A stretch of DNA of 64,000 bases. It comes from Todiramphus chloris collaris. Its lineage: Eukaryota; Chordata; Aves; Coraciiformes; Alcedinidae. The position numbers and the translations under genes are program-made. Position 1 is the first letter of the stretch, and each line of letters opens with the position of its first letter. Below, in pieces: positions 36,078 to 49,921 of this stretch. Location: assembly GCA_025345505.1 (NCBI GenBank), contig JANVCC010000048.1, positions 2,242,671 to 2,306,670 on the forward strand, in the 5' to 3' direction. Under the pieces are notes generated by a model, which saw nothing but the letters and a program-made list of their open reading frames with translations, was not told the origin of the DNA and made no database searches.

Positions 36078-39000
36078 TTGGTGCCATGCAAACACCCACC
36101 GAGCGTGGGTCCCCTGCTCCCAAGGGTGCTCTGGTTTGTACTGGGCTCCCACCCAGCAACGTTGCCTTGTGGAGGCTGTTCGTGCCTCTACAGCCATTTG
36201 TGGATATGCTCCTCTCCAAACTGTCAAGCGGTGAGAAGCAAAGGAATCACTTTCCACCCTCTGATCTCCCAAGTATTCTTAATGGGCATGTACCCAGACA
36301 TTTTCATTAGTGTAAGTAGCAGCTAACTAAACCGGCTAATAAGTTGTCTCTGTTTTTCACTCATTTTCAATCAACACAACTAATCAACGTGCCAGAGAAT
36401 GCAAAATACTGTACAAGCCCTTGAGAGGAGAAGCATTTTTAATCATTGTGATTGTTCATCTGTTGATAAAAAAAGTGTCTTAAAATTAATATAATGATAG
36501 CTTGTGATGCTGAATCTTTAATAGCGTGTGGAAGGCACGTCCAATACAGAGTGGGAAAGGGAGTTGTGGGATATGCTCTGACTCACAAGTGCACGGACAT
36601 GAAAATTCACAGGGATCAAGGCACCGTGATGGGCAGTTAAATATCCTATTTGTTTAAAAATGAGAAATGAACAGGGGTCGAAATTCAAACTGAGTTGAAA
36701 ACGTCTATAAATAGGTGACAGTAACAAAGGGGAACATCCTAGCTAATAAGGTTTGGCATCTGTATTCTTTTGAATTTATCAAGCACTTTATAAATCTGAA
36801 TTAATGAAGGCAAACCAGGTCATAATAAGATTAATTTAATTCGCATTATACATATGGAACAGCTGACACCCATCGAAATTAAAACCAATATTACCAAAAG
36901 ACACCTGCTTTAAAAAAGTCACTCTGATACCCACAGACCTGTCTATCCTTCACTGAGAAGTCAAGGTTCCCAGGAACCTGGAAAGAGAATTCATTTTAGA
37001 GGTCTTAATTCTCAAAAATTATTATTACCTATATGTATGCAGCAAGCCTGTGCAAAATTAGTAATGGAAACCATAATGATTCCACCATATTAAGCTTCTT
37101 GGGCTCAATTTGTCTAAGTCAGTCACCACGGACATCTTTTAAAGTTAAGAAATTTTCATTACTACTGTCAATGGTGGCTAACATATGATTCATCACATCT
37201 TAAAGTGGCTGTTTTAAACAAGCCAGATGAATTACACCTTAAAAATACATGTTCCTCTGCATTAACTGTAAAGAGAACCTGGCATGAGTATAACATCTGT
37301 AAGGGCTGCAGTCCCAGTTCTGGAGCTCTGAAAATGCTCAGTGTCAAGGGGTTGCTTTAATAACATTATGCCTTAGATGAAAAGCCAGTAGCAGGCAAAT
37401 CCTACGCACATAGAGTCATTTGTGTTCTCTAAACCTTATTCTGGTAATAAATTCCTTATACCTATTGACCAACATCACAAATATTTGCTAAATTTCTACA
37501 GAAACACACATGCTTCCATGAAGTCCACACATTGATGTGACCAGTCACAACAGTCAATTACTGTTGGCATTCTCGAAATTATACAGCTGAGAATCTGACC
37601 TGTGCTTTGTTTGGCCAAATTTCTTTTTTAGCCAGAGAAAAGATAAATGTCTCATTATCATTGTTGGTGTTCAGTGGGGGCATTTTCTCTCACAAGCAAT
37701 GAAAACCCTGCTGTATATGTAGAAAGTCCATCTAGAAATTAATTTTACAACTGCATTGCTCACTAACCTAGGTTATCTTTTTTAATTATGATGAATTATC
37801 CTGTCAGCTGACATAAAAGACATTAATAAAAATATAAACTTGGCAGTGCTCACAGAAAAGTTCATCTGCTGTTCCAAATCTTTTTCTGCTGGAAGTATTT
37901 GCTCCTGGTACAGGGATGAACTCCTGCTTTTTACCTATGGTAATCAGCATGCCCTCAGGACTCTTTGAAAGCCTTACAGTCTGTAAATACAGGTTAAAAG
38001 CATTCCTGTAAACCAAGTAAATATGCTTTTCTTCATTTTATAAAGAAAAACCTGATATAAATGTAGGAATTAGTTTGTCTGAGGGTTCAGGGAAGGTTTC
38101 TCATGAAGCCAAGGGTCCCAAATGCCCATCTAGCATTTTACTCAGGACAACATACAGCTACTGCTGTATCTCAGGAATCACAGGAATATGACACGTCTGT
38201 TTGGCTGTAAATGTCACAAGTTAGCAACCCTTTTATCCAGGAGCCAACACTGAAGATACAACACAAGAATAGCTTTCTTTTATCGTGTAAGAGTGACATT
38301 CAAGAAATAATAATAGGTCTTGGGATCACTCTCTATGGAGGTGAAATACTTCTAGGAATTAACCATCCATAAGCTCTATCTTCATGATCTTTTGCAGGTA
38401 GACTGATTTCATCCTGGTCATAATTTGCAGCATTCACCTGTAAGCCAACTTTGATCTAAGGGCTGCACAGCTAAATTATAATGAAATTATGACAAACCTA
38501 TAAGCCCAAAGGAGGAACTGGCTGACTGTTTTATGCTCACTCTTACAATAAAATGGATAAATAACATCTAGATTGAAATTAAATTTTATGTGGGTAGTTC
38601 CACACAAGTGAAGTGGTTCAGATATATGTACAAAAAAACACACACAGCAGACATCCCAAGGTTGCATTTCACAACACAAGCAAGAAGAACCTCATGTTCT
38701 ACTCAAATTCAGGCTGGTTTTGAAGGCCTTCCTACCTGTCTAGGTTTGAATCTTTGTGTTATGGAAACTTTCTAGCCATTTCTAGTTGAGGTTTCCTTCC
38801 TGTCAGCTTCATTGCTTTTTAATTATGAACTAGGCTAAAAAGGGAAGACAGACAGGAGAGATTGCCTATATAGTCCACTACTTACAGAAGTCTTACAGGA
38901 AATGTGACACTGCTGGTTTTTTTGTGAATGAGGACAACGTAAGTCTCGTTTGCAAATGAGACTTAACTGGGATCTCCCATAGATTACTCATCTGTTACAC

Positions 39001-39430
39001 AAGTAGGAAAAGAAAAGAACAACCTATCCATATGGCACAACCAACCTGTTTTGCTTCTGTTCCATAGACTTAATGCTGAATTGAGGCCTGTGGAGGAAGT
39101 ATATGTACACACCATCATGCTAAAGATTGCTGGACAGAGAGAAACCTGTCAGCTCAGCGCTGTCAAGACATCAACACTTCTACGTGTATTCACTCTGAAC
39201 AGTATAAACAGTTAGAATTGTGGGCTGAGAAGTGTTTTTGAGGACCCAAACCTTCATATCTCTAAGTCTTAATTGTGATACATCCAGAAAATCCCTTTTT
39301 CCAGCTTAGGATGTATTTAAAAAGAAGTATCACGATCAAATATTACAAGAGAATAAACATGAAATTTTATCCTCTGGAACCAGTAAATTCATACAGTGGC
39401 ATAACCCATGTTGGGATACGTGCATGCATA

Positions 39431-39445
39431 CGTGTGTGTGTGTGT
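39431..39445 (+). repeat. Short (GT)n run
   Basis: Seven GT dinucleotides after ATAC. Short, possibly polymorphic. Confidence 0.85.
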
Positions 39446-39618
39446 TTATATCACAGAATGTGCTTTGTGTGTTGACATACATAGTGGCCAAGTAGCGTAG
39501 CAGTCTGGCAGAATCTAAGGTTATTCCTTGTCCTCAGTGTTGGCAAGTCTTTGTATATGTTTGGTCATGTTTCTACTGCTAACACTTTGTTTTTCCTGGC
39601 GATTTAATCTTTTTGCCC

Positions 39619-39637
39619 TTTTTTTTTTTTTTTTTTT
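39619..39637 (+). repeat. Poly-T run (19 T)
   Basis: Homopolymer preceded by GCCC. No retroposed sequence is recognised beside it. Confidence 0.9.
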
Positions 39638-40735
39638 CTATTGCTGATTCTGGAAGCAGAGCAAAGGTGGCAAAGGACAGGAGAACAGGAAGGTATTATT
39701 TGCTCATGGCAAGTCTGAGCGTGAGTTTAATGAAGGAATTGACACCTTATGAGTATGAGTTTAATACGAATGAGAGAAGAATCAGATTAAAAGATTTACA
39801 GTTCTCAGATGAGTGGGTAGGGTTCTGATGTATTATTTGCAGAGTGATTCTGAACAATTTTATCCTTTCTTATCTCTCACACAAGCAAGATCAACTAAAG
39901 TAACCATAAGCTGATAAACAGTTAAAAATATTCCTTTTTGAAAGCAAATATTATAATTTGTGACTTCTTGAATATTTCAAAACCAGAGAAGGGAAAAGAA
40001 AGTAAACCAAATTAGTGACAAAAGCTTCTGTACTAGCACCCATTGCAGGACTCAGCCGTGGTTCACTAACTCAGATTTTATGCTGGATTCTCAACTGAAT
40101 TCAGATGAATGAGTTCCTATTTGAGACAGCAGTATATTTCTAGCTTTAGGACCCCTCAGGATTTAATTTGGTTTGATCAGAGATTAATTCTCCCCTCATG
40201 CTACCCCAAGGAGATGGTCAAAAGGTCATCTAAATCAATGGAAGGATATGAGTGCATTTCAAAAAGCTTTGCATCAGTCCCTAAAAGGCAGGAGTTGAAA
40301 ATATCTGTAAACAGTATTTCAGTCGATAAAATCTGTTTATGTTGGTTTTGTGAAGCAGTTCAGGAATTTTTAGTGCTCAAATAAAAGGTGCACTAGAGAA
40401 AAATCTGTAGCCTTATGATTACCGTGTTCTCTTGGAAATAAATGATCCTGAATTCCCTGTGACTAGAGGAAATGTCTAATGAATAAATGACTATACAGAA
40501 AGGGAAGGGAATTTTCTTCCCTTGGTTGTTCTTGAAACATGAGATACATGTTATAAAGTCATCTGCTGAACTAAGCCCAGTGCTGAGTTTCTCAGATGAA
40601 GGCTTTTAAAATGAATACCACTAAGATTCAGACACAGAATCTTTAGGTGCTTTGACAAGACTACTTACATAAGTATCAATGTGATTTAAATTCTGAAATT
40701 AAGTTTAGACAAGTGTTTCTTTTTTCTTTTTTTTT

Positions 40736-40845
40736 CTCTTCTCTTCTCTTCTCTTCTCTTCTCTTCTCTTCTCTTCTCTTCTCTTCTCTTCTCTTCTCTT
40801 CTCTTCTCCTCTTCTCTTTTCCCTTTCCCTTTCCCTTTCCCTTTT
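40736..40845 (+). repeat. (CTCTT)14 and (CCCTTT)n compound microsatellite
   Basis: Fourteen perfect CTCTT copies run from 40736 to 40805. A short CTCCTCTTCT transition leads into about five copies of a CCCTTT-like hexamer (40817-40845). The plus strand is all pyrimidine. The minus-strand open frame across it (40705-41145) reads as Arg/Glu/Lys low complexity and is not a gene. Confidence 0.97.
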
Positions 40846-43800
40846 GTTTTGTTTGTTTAATTTTGGTTTTAGTTTTTGTTTTGCTTTGTTTTTACTTTGT
40901 GTGTAGATACACAACAGCCTTTCCCTTATTCTGTGAGAAACACCTACAGACACCAGATAAATCATTTTAGTATCACCCTCCAACTGTTTCCTTTGGTCTT
41001 GACTGCAATGTGTTGCTGTAATGACCCTGCACAAAGGAAAATAATGGTGTAGGTTCATGCTACCAAACTTTATACATTCAACTGCAGTGATTAAATGAGG
41101 TCCTTGTATATCCTGGGCTCCCAAAACGTAGATGAAAACAGACATGCATCAACAGAGGGCTATTTAGCCTCTCTGATATCTGAATTGCCTTCCTCTTTGG
41201 ATCTTCTAGGACAGTGATAAAGATTAATTGGTACCTGTTGTGAGTTGGGCTTTTATCAAGAACTTGCCTGGCACCAACAATTAGCTATAATGCTTCAAAA
41301 TCAGCCACCAGACTCCAAAAGGTGCCATTTCTTCTGCAGAGAGAGCCTTGAAAGACTTGACTGCAAGTCTATTTAAGGTGCCAGAATCTCAGTTTTGGTT
41401 CATATGAACGATCTAAAGGCTGTGTTATGTCTAGAACTTAGCTTGTTATTTTTATCTGGATAAAACTGGAGTTATACATTCTTTGGTATGTATAGTGGTA
41501 AATGAGATCGAGAGAAGCACAGCCCTTTTCAAAAAGCAGATGGGTGAACCAGCAAATCCTTCTAAAGGCTTTAATGACTGCTGCTTTGGGCTTTGCTACA
41601 TTGGTAAATAAGATATTTTATGCTACAAGTAGGAGAAATAATTTGAACTCTCCATCTACATTTGAGTCGGAAATTAATTGTAAGCACTTGAGAGAAAATC
41701 CTAGGACAGCCTATGAAAATGTTTGCATGTGCAGCAGTGCTCAGAAATGTGTTACGTAATGCAGTGTGGTAGAAACAAATACAAAAGTGTTAAGAAGACA
41801 CCAAATAAAATTATTGTAGATTTTCAGCCTGGGAATGGCTCTAGTTCAAATTTAGTAAGGGTAAGTAATGGATAAAAAACTTATAGGAAGAAATGAGTGA
41901 ACTATAGACAGTGAAGCAGATGTTCTGCTATAATTTGTCCCATAATACAAGGAGGGGGAATAATCAATAAAAATTTGCAGCAGCATAATGTGCACTGTTC
42001 AGCAGAAGTAATTCTGAACGTAACACCCAACTAGCTTGTAAATCTAATAATTGCAAGTTGTCCTTGTTATCCAAAAATTTGAGAATATAAAAAGAACTCT
42101 CACTTTTAGCATATATACATGTATGTAAAAATAAAAGAAATCTATGCAGGATAATATAAATCACTATATTTTAGGATGTAAATACTTACAGACAGACATT
42201 ATTGTTATTACCCTCATGGGGTTTATTATACCTTGTTCTAAGCAACCTGATGCCAGTCAGCTTCTAAAGAAGAAGAGGGGCTAGGTGGATATTGGAAATC
42301 TTTGCATCCTTTTTATATTTCACTTTGCAATTCTGACCTCATGAATAGAGAGCTCCATCGGTTTGATGTTCAAGGAAATGATAGCTGATATCATACCTCT
42401 TCCCATTTATTGGGCAGATATATTCTAGTAGCATATGCTACTAGAGACAGAGCCAGCAGTGACATCTAATCACTGAGAGAAAGCTCAGTCTAACTTTGCT
42501 GCCAACGATTTAGGTTAGATAACAGACATGAATTGACTTGATAGCAGGGGGATAAAAGGGTATAAACCGTGTTTTGTGCCTTCTGTCTGTATTACTTATA
42601 GATTAGCTGATTTTAGGAATTCAGGGGAGATTGTGTCATACGTATTTAGTTTCTGTGAGGGTTGAGTGCTTGTGAAAGATGGGTGGGTTTTGATTCGCAA
42701 TTCTCCAGTTAACTGTAAGACTGAGAGAAGTGAACATGGTCACATGTTTGTCAAGGATTTATAATGTGTAGGATGAAGGGGTAACCAAAGAGCACAGAAG
42801 ACTGTCTTCTCTTGTGTTTTCCTTTCAAAATGATTAATATTTGTAGTTTCTTATTTTTTTTATTTTTTTTTTATTGGGGGGGTTCCCCAACATCACTTCT
42901 CATGAGACAAAGGCAGAAAAGCTGTATGTGGTTTTATGCCTTGGCTAGTTGGGGAGCTTATGAACCGACAGCTGCTCAGAGGAGGGATGAGAGCAATTGC
43001 AGCGAGGAGAGGAAATATGAGGAGATGCTGTTTCTGGCAGCTTCTTGCTGTTTATAGCTGTATTTCTGGTCTGAGATGTGCTTGGAAATAAGATGTATTT
43101 GTCACACCTCAGGAAATTAATGTGATTTATAAACCAACCCTGTCACTCAAGTTATTCCAGTGTAATAGAGGCAGTACCAAAGGAAATTTCCCAGAGAAGC
43201 ATTATCAAAATGTTCAAGCCTTAATTTACAAGGAAGACCTAAAAATGAAAACAGAGTTAATTTACTTAAGTCTCTAGCCTCCGTGTTGACATTCTCAAGT
43301 GCAGCATTACTGTTGGTTCATGCATATATTTGACCACTCTAAACTGGACTGAGTCCAACAAATCTGCCAGAAGAACAGTTACCACATGACAAAATCTTTC
43401 ATCACTGCACAACCCAGAGAAAATCTGAAGCAACAAGTTAATTAAGGTATTGTCTTTGTGTTTACAGTTTGGTACTGAATTTTTAAAAAGGGTAAAATTC
43501 AGATGGTTTACAGAAATGTTCTTAAGAAGGCAAGGTCAAACAGCTCTCTGAAAATTATGTGAAGTCTTTCTCGGAACTTCTGGGACGCAGCTATTTTTTT
43601 TCTGGGTGGAGAATGGCTTTGAAATGTCAGACAAAGGAAGCAAGCGTAGGAATTAGAGAAGTCAATCCGGAAAGCCTAAAGCTCCCATCTTCAGCTACGT
43701 CACATTTCCAGATGGCCTCACTGCTTGGGGTGGACACAAACAAAAGAGGCTCTTTAATAACCCTCTGCTGGACCGTAGCTCTGACTGTGTCTGGTACCCA

Positions 43801-46800
43801 CCTGACAGTCAGGTGCCTGAAAACACTTTGTTCTTGCTTCTCTTTCCATTTAGCATTCATGCTCCCATATATCCATTTATTCTCTCCTCCTTATTGAAGA
43901 GCCTGTACCCACTTGAACAATGTGGAAAGTGAAGCAATCTGTTTTGGCAACAAACGTATTATGGTACTAATGTTTTCTAATATAAAAGGCCAAACAATTA
44001 GAAGCCATTCACCTCTTTTAGGACTTCACATAATTCCTGTTATAACCAGAGAGCAACTTCCACTTCACTTCCTTCTAGACCGAACTATGTGCTTAATCTG
44101 GCAGAACTTCACAAAAACAAGATAAGCCTTCATCACACAGTTTCTCAGCTGAAGGGATAACACGCAGGCTATGACAATGAACCAAAATTTAGCACTCTCT
44201 GGGGAGACTGAAGAATAAGTTCCCAGCATTTTGTTTTACTCTGTATAATTTAAGAATACCGTGTTTAAAATGACAGATGGAAAAAAAAAAAAAAAGAAAG
44301 AAAGAAATATTCTTTGGCTGTGAACCATATAGGAGATAGCATTCACTAGATCACAACTTGTCATTTACATCATTATTAAATTCCTGTCCGAAGGAATTAC
44401 CTTTATTTAATATGCTACATGAAGATTCCGCACTTGCTTTATGTCTGGAGAGTTTCCACCGTGTCAGGTGAAATTACTATTATTTCAGATGTTGTAATCC
44501 TAACTCATACATTGAATGATTTCTAGAATGTAGTACTTCGAAGGAAACAGGATGATAGGAATTTATTTTTTTTTAAACAGATATTTTAGTCATAACTGAA
44601 AGTCTATATTCTGAATGAAAAGTAATGAGAAGAATTAGAGGCAAACTAAATGTTGAAAAACAAATAGATATCAGTTCAGCATCACAAAGAAAAAATACTT
44701 TTGAGAACATAATGCTTGAGAAAAGGGTTTTACATTTCACCTTTACATTTTTACCTTTAAGCAATGAAATGCTTAAATGCTGCAGTACTATTTTTGGCAG
44801 TTTCTAACTACTAATTCCTAGTTTCTAGTTGCCATTTGTGCAGATAACAAGAGCGACAGTTACTTTTTGAAATGCAGCCAAATGTACTCAGATACCTTTT
44901 ATATTTTTTAATTTAATTTAATTTTTATGACCTAAAATCTTAATTTTCTATTGAAAGCTAAGGGTCAACCTGACATAAGGAAAATACTTTCTACAAAATA
45001 CTCTGTGAGAGGAAACCACTACAGTCGATACAGCTGCATGTGTGTATGATGTGACAACTCACAGTGGAGCATAGCTGGGCACCTCTGTAAACCTACAGAC
45101 AAATTCCAGTTGTTTTTACTGGGAACAGGCTTTCATCATTTGTCTGATCTTTGACTGGACAATACTTTTCCAGGAGAGGTAAGGTATCCTTGTTGAACCA
45201 GATCCAGATCTGTGTAACTGGGTTGGTTTCAGTGGCATTACACATAGGATGGATTGGCACAAAGTATTCTGAAATTGGTTGCCACACTCTTGGCTTTCAA
45301 ATATTACTGTTACTAATAAATAGGGGAACACTTACTCTATTTATTAAACTTTCTAAAGCCTTAACAGCAGTTGTAGAAAAGGAAAGATTTATCTGCCAAT
45401 AAAACCCCAAAGATTACATTTACCAAATCCCCATTCTTTATTGTAATGAAATTTGTCTTTCAGCTTTTAAAATGCATTTATAGAGCCAGAAATGTATTCT
45501 GGTCCACTGTCTTTGAGATGAATAACCACATTATTACTTGCCTGTCAAATCTAAGTAGGGTTGTTAATAATACACAGACAGCTACTAAAAATTCAAAACA
45601 TGGGAGGTTTCCTTTGGAGAAAATTGCAATTTTAACCTCTTATTTCCCTTCCCAATCAATTACTTTCATATACACCTTGCAATGCCTGATCTCCAATCAG
45701 AAGTGAAAACAGTTCAAAGAATTCAAAGTTTTTTGAGCCCATCTGTGGAAACACTGGTAGAATTTTAAGATTCTACAGTCATTAATGTACAGAATACCTG
45801 TCCTCTGCACATTAAACAGTAAGAATAGTAGAAGACTAATTTGATGGAAATACAAAGGGTTTGGGTTTTTTCATCTTGCACTTCAAACATGATTTTCCCC
45901 TTAATCTATATTTACACTCAGAATACTGAACATCTAAACCCAGATTTTTTTTTTTTTCTGATACCACTTTTAAACACAGTTTTAGTTTACTGCTTTGCAT
46001 TAAATGAACAGAAGGAAAGACACCACATTATGATAGAAATGAGGGAGAACCACCTAACCTGAAACAATATGGTTTTTTTTTTCCTAGTGTGAACTGTATT
46101 GTGATATATTTAACTTGTCTTACTGGAAATTCTGATGGTTCAAAACTTCTCTAGAGTTATAAGAATACTTCCCACAGTTTGTATTAATAAACAATGAAAA
46201 AACCCACAACCTGATTTAGGACTTCAATTTCAGTTCCATTTGACTATAAATAACACTTCTGGAATTCCCTTCGTGCCTTGTGCAGTGATAGATCTGGTGC
46301 CCTGTATCTCTATTCTATTTTCTGGAGTCTCACAACTAGGTGATATTATTTTCTCATGCACTGAAGACTTGTGATTCCCAGAATACACTATGGAGTTTGT
46401 ATGTAATATGTAAATCTCAGTGAGCTGCCCAGGCTATAGAACAGTGATAACAGTGACCTTCATATGCCACCATGTACCACAAATCATTTTCCTTCACACT
46501 TAAATTGGCCATCCTCATCAAACCAGGTTGATCATTAACCAGGGAAGTGCTGGAAGAAAGTCTTCTCCTGATGACTGGATTTATTTATAGTTTTCAGGGT
46601 TTGGTCATCTAAGGAGGAAGATGGAAACCAACCTGTACAATTCAGCTCTTTCACTCATCATTTCCTTCAACATTCACTATTTCTTCTCATAGCAGTAGAA
46701 AAGTACTGTTAAGATCTGCTCCAAGGCTACTCCAGATAAGTCTTGATCTGAATTTTGCTGTGGAGAATCCAGCAAAGTGTGCATGGGCAGATCTTTAGAA

Positions 46801-47778
46801 ATTTCACCACAGAAGAAATGAGATGTGGATCACAACAGAGATGCTGTTTAATACCACTCTGTAGAGTAGGTGGCACAGGAATTGAAAAGGTTTGCAGTGT
46901 TTGTTGAAGGAGTTAAAAAGAGTTTACTTTTAAAAAAAAAAAAAAAGGTAATTTTTATTTGTCAATACTTTAAGTACATTTATCTGATTAGAAAACTGAA
47001 AGATTTGTATAAAATATAACTTTTCCAGTGAGGTAACATGAACACTGTTAGTAGGCTACTTTTCATCTTTGTTCAGCAACATAGTACTCCTGACCCACAC
47101 TCACATTCATTCATCATCATGTGCCAAATCAACCAAACGTATATCTCACATTTGAGGTGTTTCATCACTATGTTTAAAAAAAAAAAGAGTCCCAAGAGCT
47201 TCTGCTCATTATTAAAAATTTCATCGGTATGGTCCTCGAGAGTCTGTCTCCTCACCTATGCATTTGCCAACTCTGGAAAACCTAATCACAACGCATTGCC
47301 AACTCTCCTTTCAAGAAAGTCAACATATAATTATGCAATCTGTTCATGCAGTGCAAATAACCTGGCATTCTGGGAGCCTACTAGTGTGATGGGAAATAAT
47401 CCTTACTTTGTGGGGATGTGAACACCTCAAGTGAATTCAAATTCTGTGCTCTTCTAATGCCACCATACAGTGGCAACACGGAAATATTTTTAAAATTACA
47501 GAGCTGGCTTTGAGGTTGGATTATTATTTTTGACAGCTCTTTCCTTTCAGATACTACACTTGGTAAAGCCCAGTGTTCATCTGCATGGCATGCTGCTTTT
47601 CAAACAAAAGCATCTGCCTTCTGTAGTATCATATGTTTCCAAGAAAACTGCTGCTTGCAAAGTCTACAGCTCTCTCCCCCACCCCATCAGCTCCTCTCGT
47701 TACAGTCATAGTCCCTTAAAGTGTATAATGATGTTTATTTTTGTGTATAAGTCTATAAGGTTGTTGTACAGAAGCTTT

Positions 47779-47799
47779 AAAAAAAAAAAAAAAAAAAAA
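47779..47799 (+). repeat. Poly-A run (21 A)
   Basis: Twenty-one A directly after AAGCTTT. The upstream 100 bp could pass for a 3' untranslated region but has no AATAAA signal within 30 bp and no recognisable coding sequence, so I do not call a processed pseudogene. Confidence 0.9.
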
Positions 47800-48364
47800 G
47801 TCACTTTTGTGATAAAACTTGTGAGTTCTTAGTTGAATAGCTGTATTTTTGATTATTTCTTTTCATATATATCTAATAAGGAGACACCTACATGACCTGC
47901 TACATTCTACAAATTCCAGATAAACACAGAGGGAATGTCTTTGGTTAATCAAAGACGTAGTTACAAAAAACACGAGAGTCTGACTGATGGTTAGAAGTGG
48001 GCAGACAGTAACATATACAGCAAAACAGAATGTAGCTGATTTGTTGGTTGGCTCTAGAGAGAGGAAAAAAAAAAAGTAATCCACAGATATCGAACTGTTG
48101 GAGTTTCTTTTCAATTAGTCATGTAAAGAAATAATTTACTGCACTCGTAGGATTAATGATCTCTGCTTGCATACATATGATTTGTATTTCATGTGTGCAG
48201 TCCTTCTTAAAGCATGACAAGAAGAAATACATTTTAACCTGCAAGGAATAATGTGGGAAGGAGTGCTGAAATGTCAAGGGACATAGAAAAATTGTGGCAT
48301 AAGAGAATCTTAACCTCATGTAAGATTAATTTGAATAAATGTAATTTTCAATAGCCACAATGTC

Positions 48365-48379
48365 ATGATGACTCATCAT
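48365..48379. promoter_or_regulatory. 15-bp perfect dyad containing AP-1 site
   Basis: ATGATGA-C-TCATCAT is a perfect 15-bp dyad around one base. Its middle nine bases, ATGACTCAT, are the optimal AP-1/GCN4-class bZIP site. The surrounding 120 bp are rich in TAATT words. This is a strong binding motif on paper. Enhancer function is inference. Confidence 0.4.
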
Positions 48380-49913
48380 TCTCTCATAATTAATTTACGG
48401 TAATAAAATCAAGATAAGACTGCATTTATGAGGAACGGAAGTATATTTCCTTCTTAGAAGAGCAGTTATAGAGCATCTTATGAACGTAAGCAAGATGCAT
48501 CATGTTCTCAGAAAAGAAGATTACTTGAAAGTATAAAATGAGGGTAAATGCAGAAGAGGATTAGGCTTTTTGATTCAGATTATAAAAAATGATTGCAGTT
48601 AATTGTACAACAGCAAGAACACAGCAACACAAATAACATACTGTGAGTATAGTGGAAAAAAAAAATGAGAATAACCTTGAGCCAGTCTTGCAATAGCACT
48701 GCCAAAGGTCTATCAACACCTTCTTATTAGAGTTGTAGCAATAGCTCTCCAGAGATTTAAGCCACTCTAAATTTGCGAGCTCAGTGAAATCACCAATAAG
48801 ATCCACATCGATGAGGGATCATGAAACTGTACCACTGGGCAGTTAATTCACCAGACACTTCCCAAGTGCTCAAGGCAGAAAAGCTAAACGAGCTGATGAA
48901 AACAGATGCTATACAAAAGATTGCTGCATTGAAGCATCCTGAAATCAAAATGTGATTCCTTTTGGCAGGAGACCACAGAGAGGTCCAGAGAGTAACTGGG
49001 GGTGAGGAGGTGAATAGATTATTTGGCTAAGCCCAAGTAGAGCTTAAGCTTTCTTTCTTTTGTTCTTAATGTAAATAAACTGTTTAGGAAGGATACTGGA
49101 GGAAACACCAGAAACTAAATCCACAGGAATCAGTTTGAGTGTAAAAAAAAAAAAACACTGAAATGGCTGAAAAAAACCCAACAGATGAAAAACACTTTAG
49201 AATTTCATTATAATCTAATATTTCTTTATCAAAGTACCAATGATTGACAAAATTGTTACATCTAGGGCAAAATTATTTATAGTTGAATTTTTTTTTAAGA
49301 TTCGTCTACTCATCGCAGATAAATAAGCAATTCCAGGGCTCAGCTCATGTCATCTGAAAAGAAACAAATAAAACACCTCAGCCAAACCCTATATGTGCTT
49401 GTGTCTTCCCATTAGCTGTAAAGGTTTTGACAGTGACTACTCTACATGTAAATGTTTGCACCGTGGATATCTAAAGGTAGTCAAGGCATCATCTCATCTG
49501 TCAGAACTGGTGATAAAAATTCCCTTTCCTCTTTATCAGAACAAACACTGCAAAGTCAGAACTTAATCTGCTTTGGCAAAAAATGTCGTAGCAACTTAAG
49601 GAAGTTTTACTTTCCGACTTGTTATGTATATTCAGGATAAAAAAAGAGGAATTAATGCTTTCAATAAATGAGCATTTTAAACAGAATATCTTTATGCAGA
49701 GCACCACTGTTACTAATGCTTCTTAAATCTTCCACTGTCACTATATTTAAGCCCATGAAGCTCAACATAGTCTGAATTAGAGGAATAATTTTAATCCTCT
49801 GGCGTGGATTGATCAACAGGAAAGCTACATTCTCCCATGTCTTTCTGGGCAAAATTTGCCTTCAGAGTTTTCCTTTTGTATGATGAATCTTATTCTCCTT
49901 CTCTTAGAAGAAG

Positions 49914-49921
49914 TGACGTCA
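49914..49921. promoter_or_regulatory. Palindromic CRE motif TGACGTCA
   Basis: Second full CRE palindrome in the window, in the context AAGAAGTGACGTCAAACC. No TATA box or exon lies nearby. The motif is exact, and the role is unknown. Confidence 0.33.

Larger units (their letters stand above)
35741..40735. other. Non-coding unique sequence
   Basis: No gene or RNA is supported. A GC-rich patch at 35.9-36.3 kb has overlapping open frames of up to 130 codons on both strands with no domain. It also holds the G-quadruplex motif at 36061-36077. The 36.3-37.3 kb part is AT-rich, with many TAAT/ATTA words and few homopolymers, and has the texture of conserved non-coding DNA. A (GT)n run lies at 39431-39445 and poly-T at 39619-39637. 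Confidence 0.68.

Noticed and set aside
35918..36310. 130-codon open frame in the GC-rich patch
   Set aside because: Three overlapping frames on both strands are equally open, with no domain. This is best explained by low stop density in GC-rich DNA.
40705..41145. 146-codon minus-strand open frame
   Set aside because: About a third is translation of the CTCTT array (Arg/Glu/Lys repeats). The rest has no recognisable feature.
47038..47421. 127-codon plus-strand open frame
   Set aside because: No domain, signal or splice context, and it runs through an A-homopolymer. Its length is compatible with chance in this much sequence.
47650..47799. Processed pseudogene ending in 21 A
   Set aside because: No AATAAA signal before the A-run, no recognisable coding or UTR sequence, and no visible target-site duplication.
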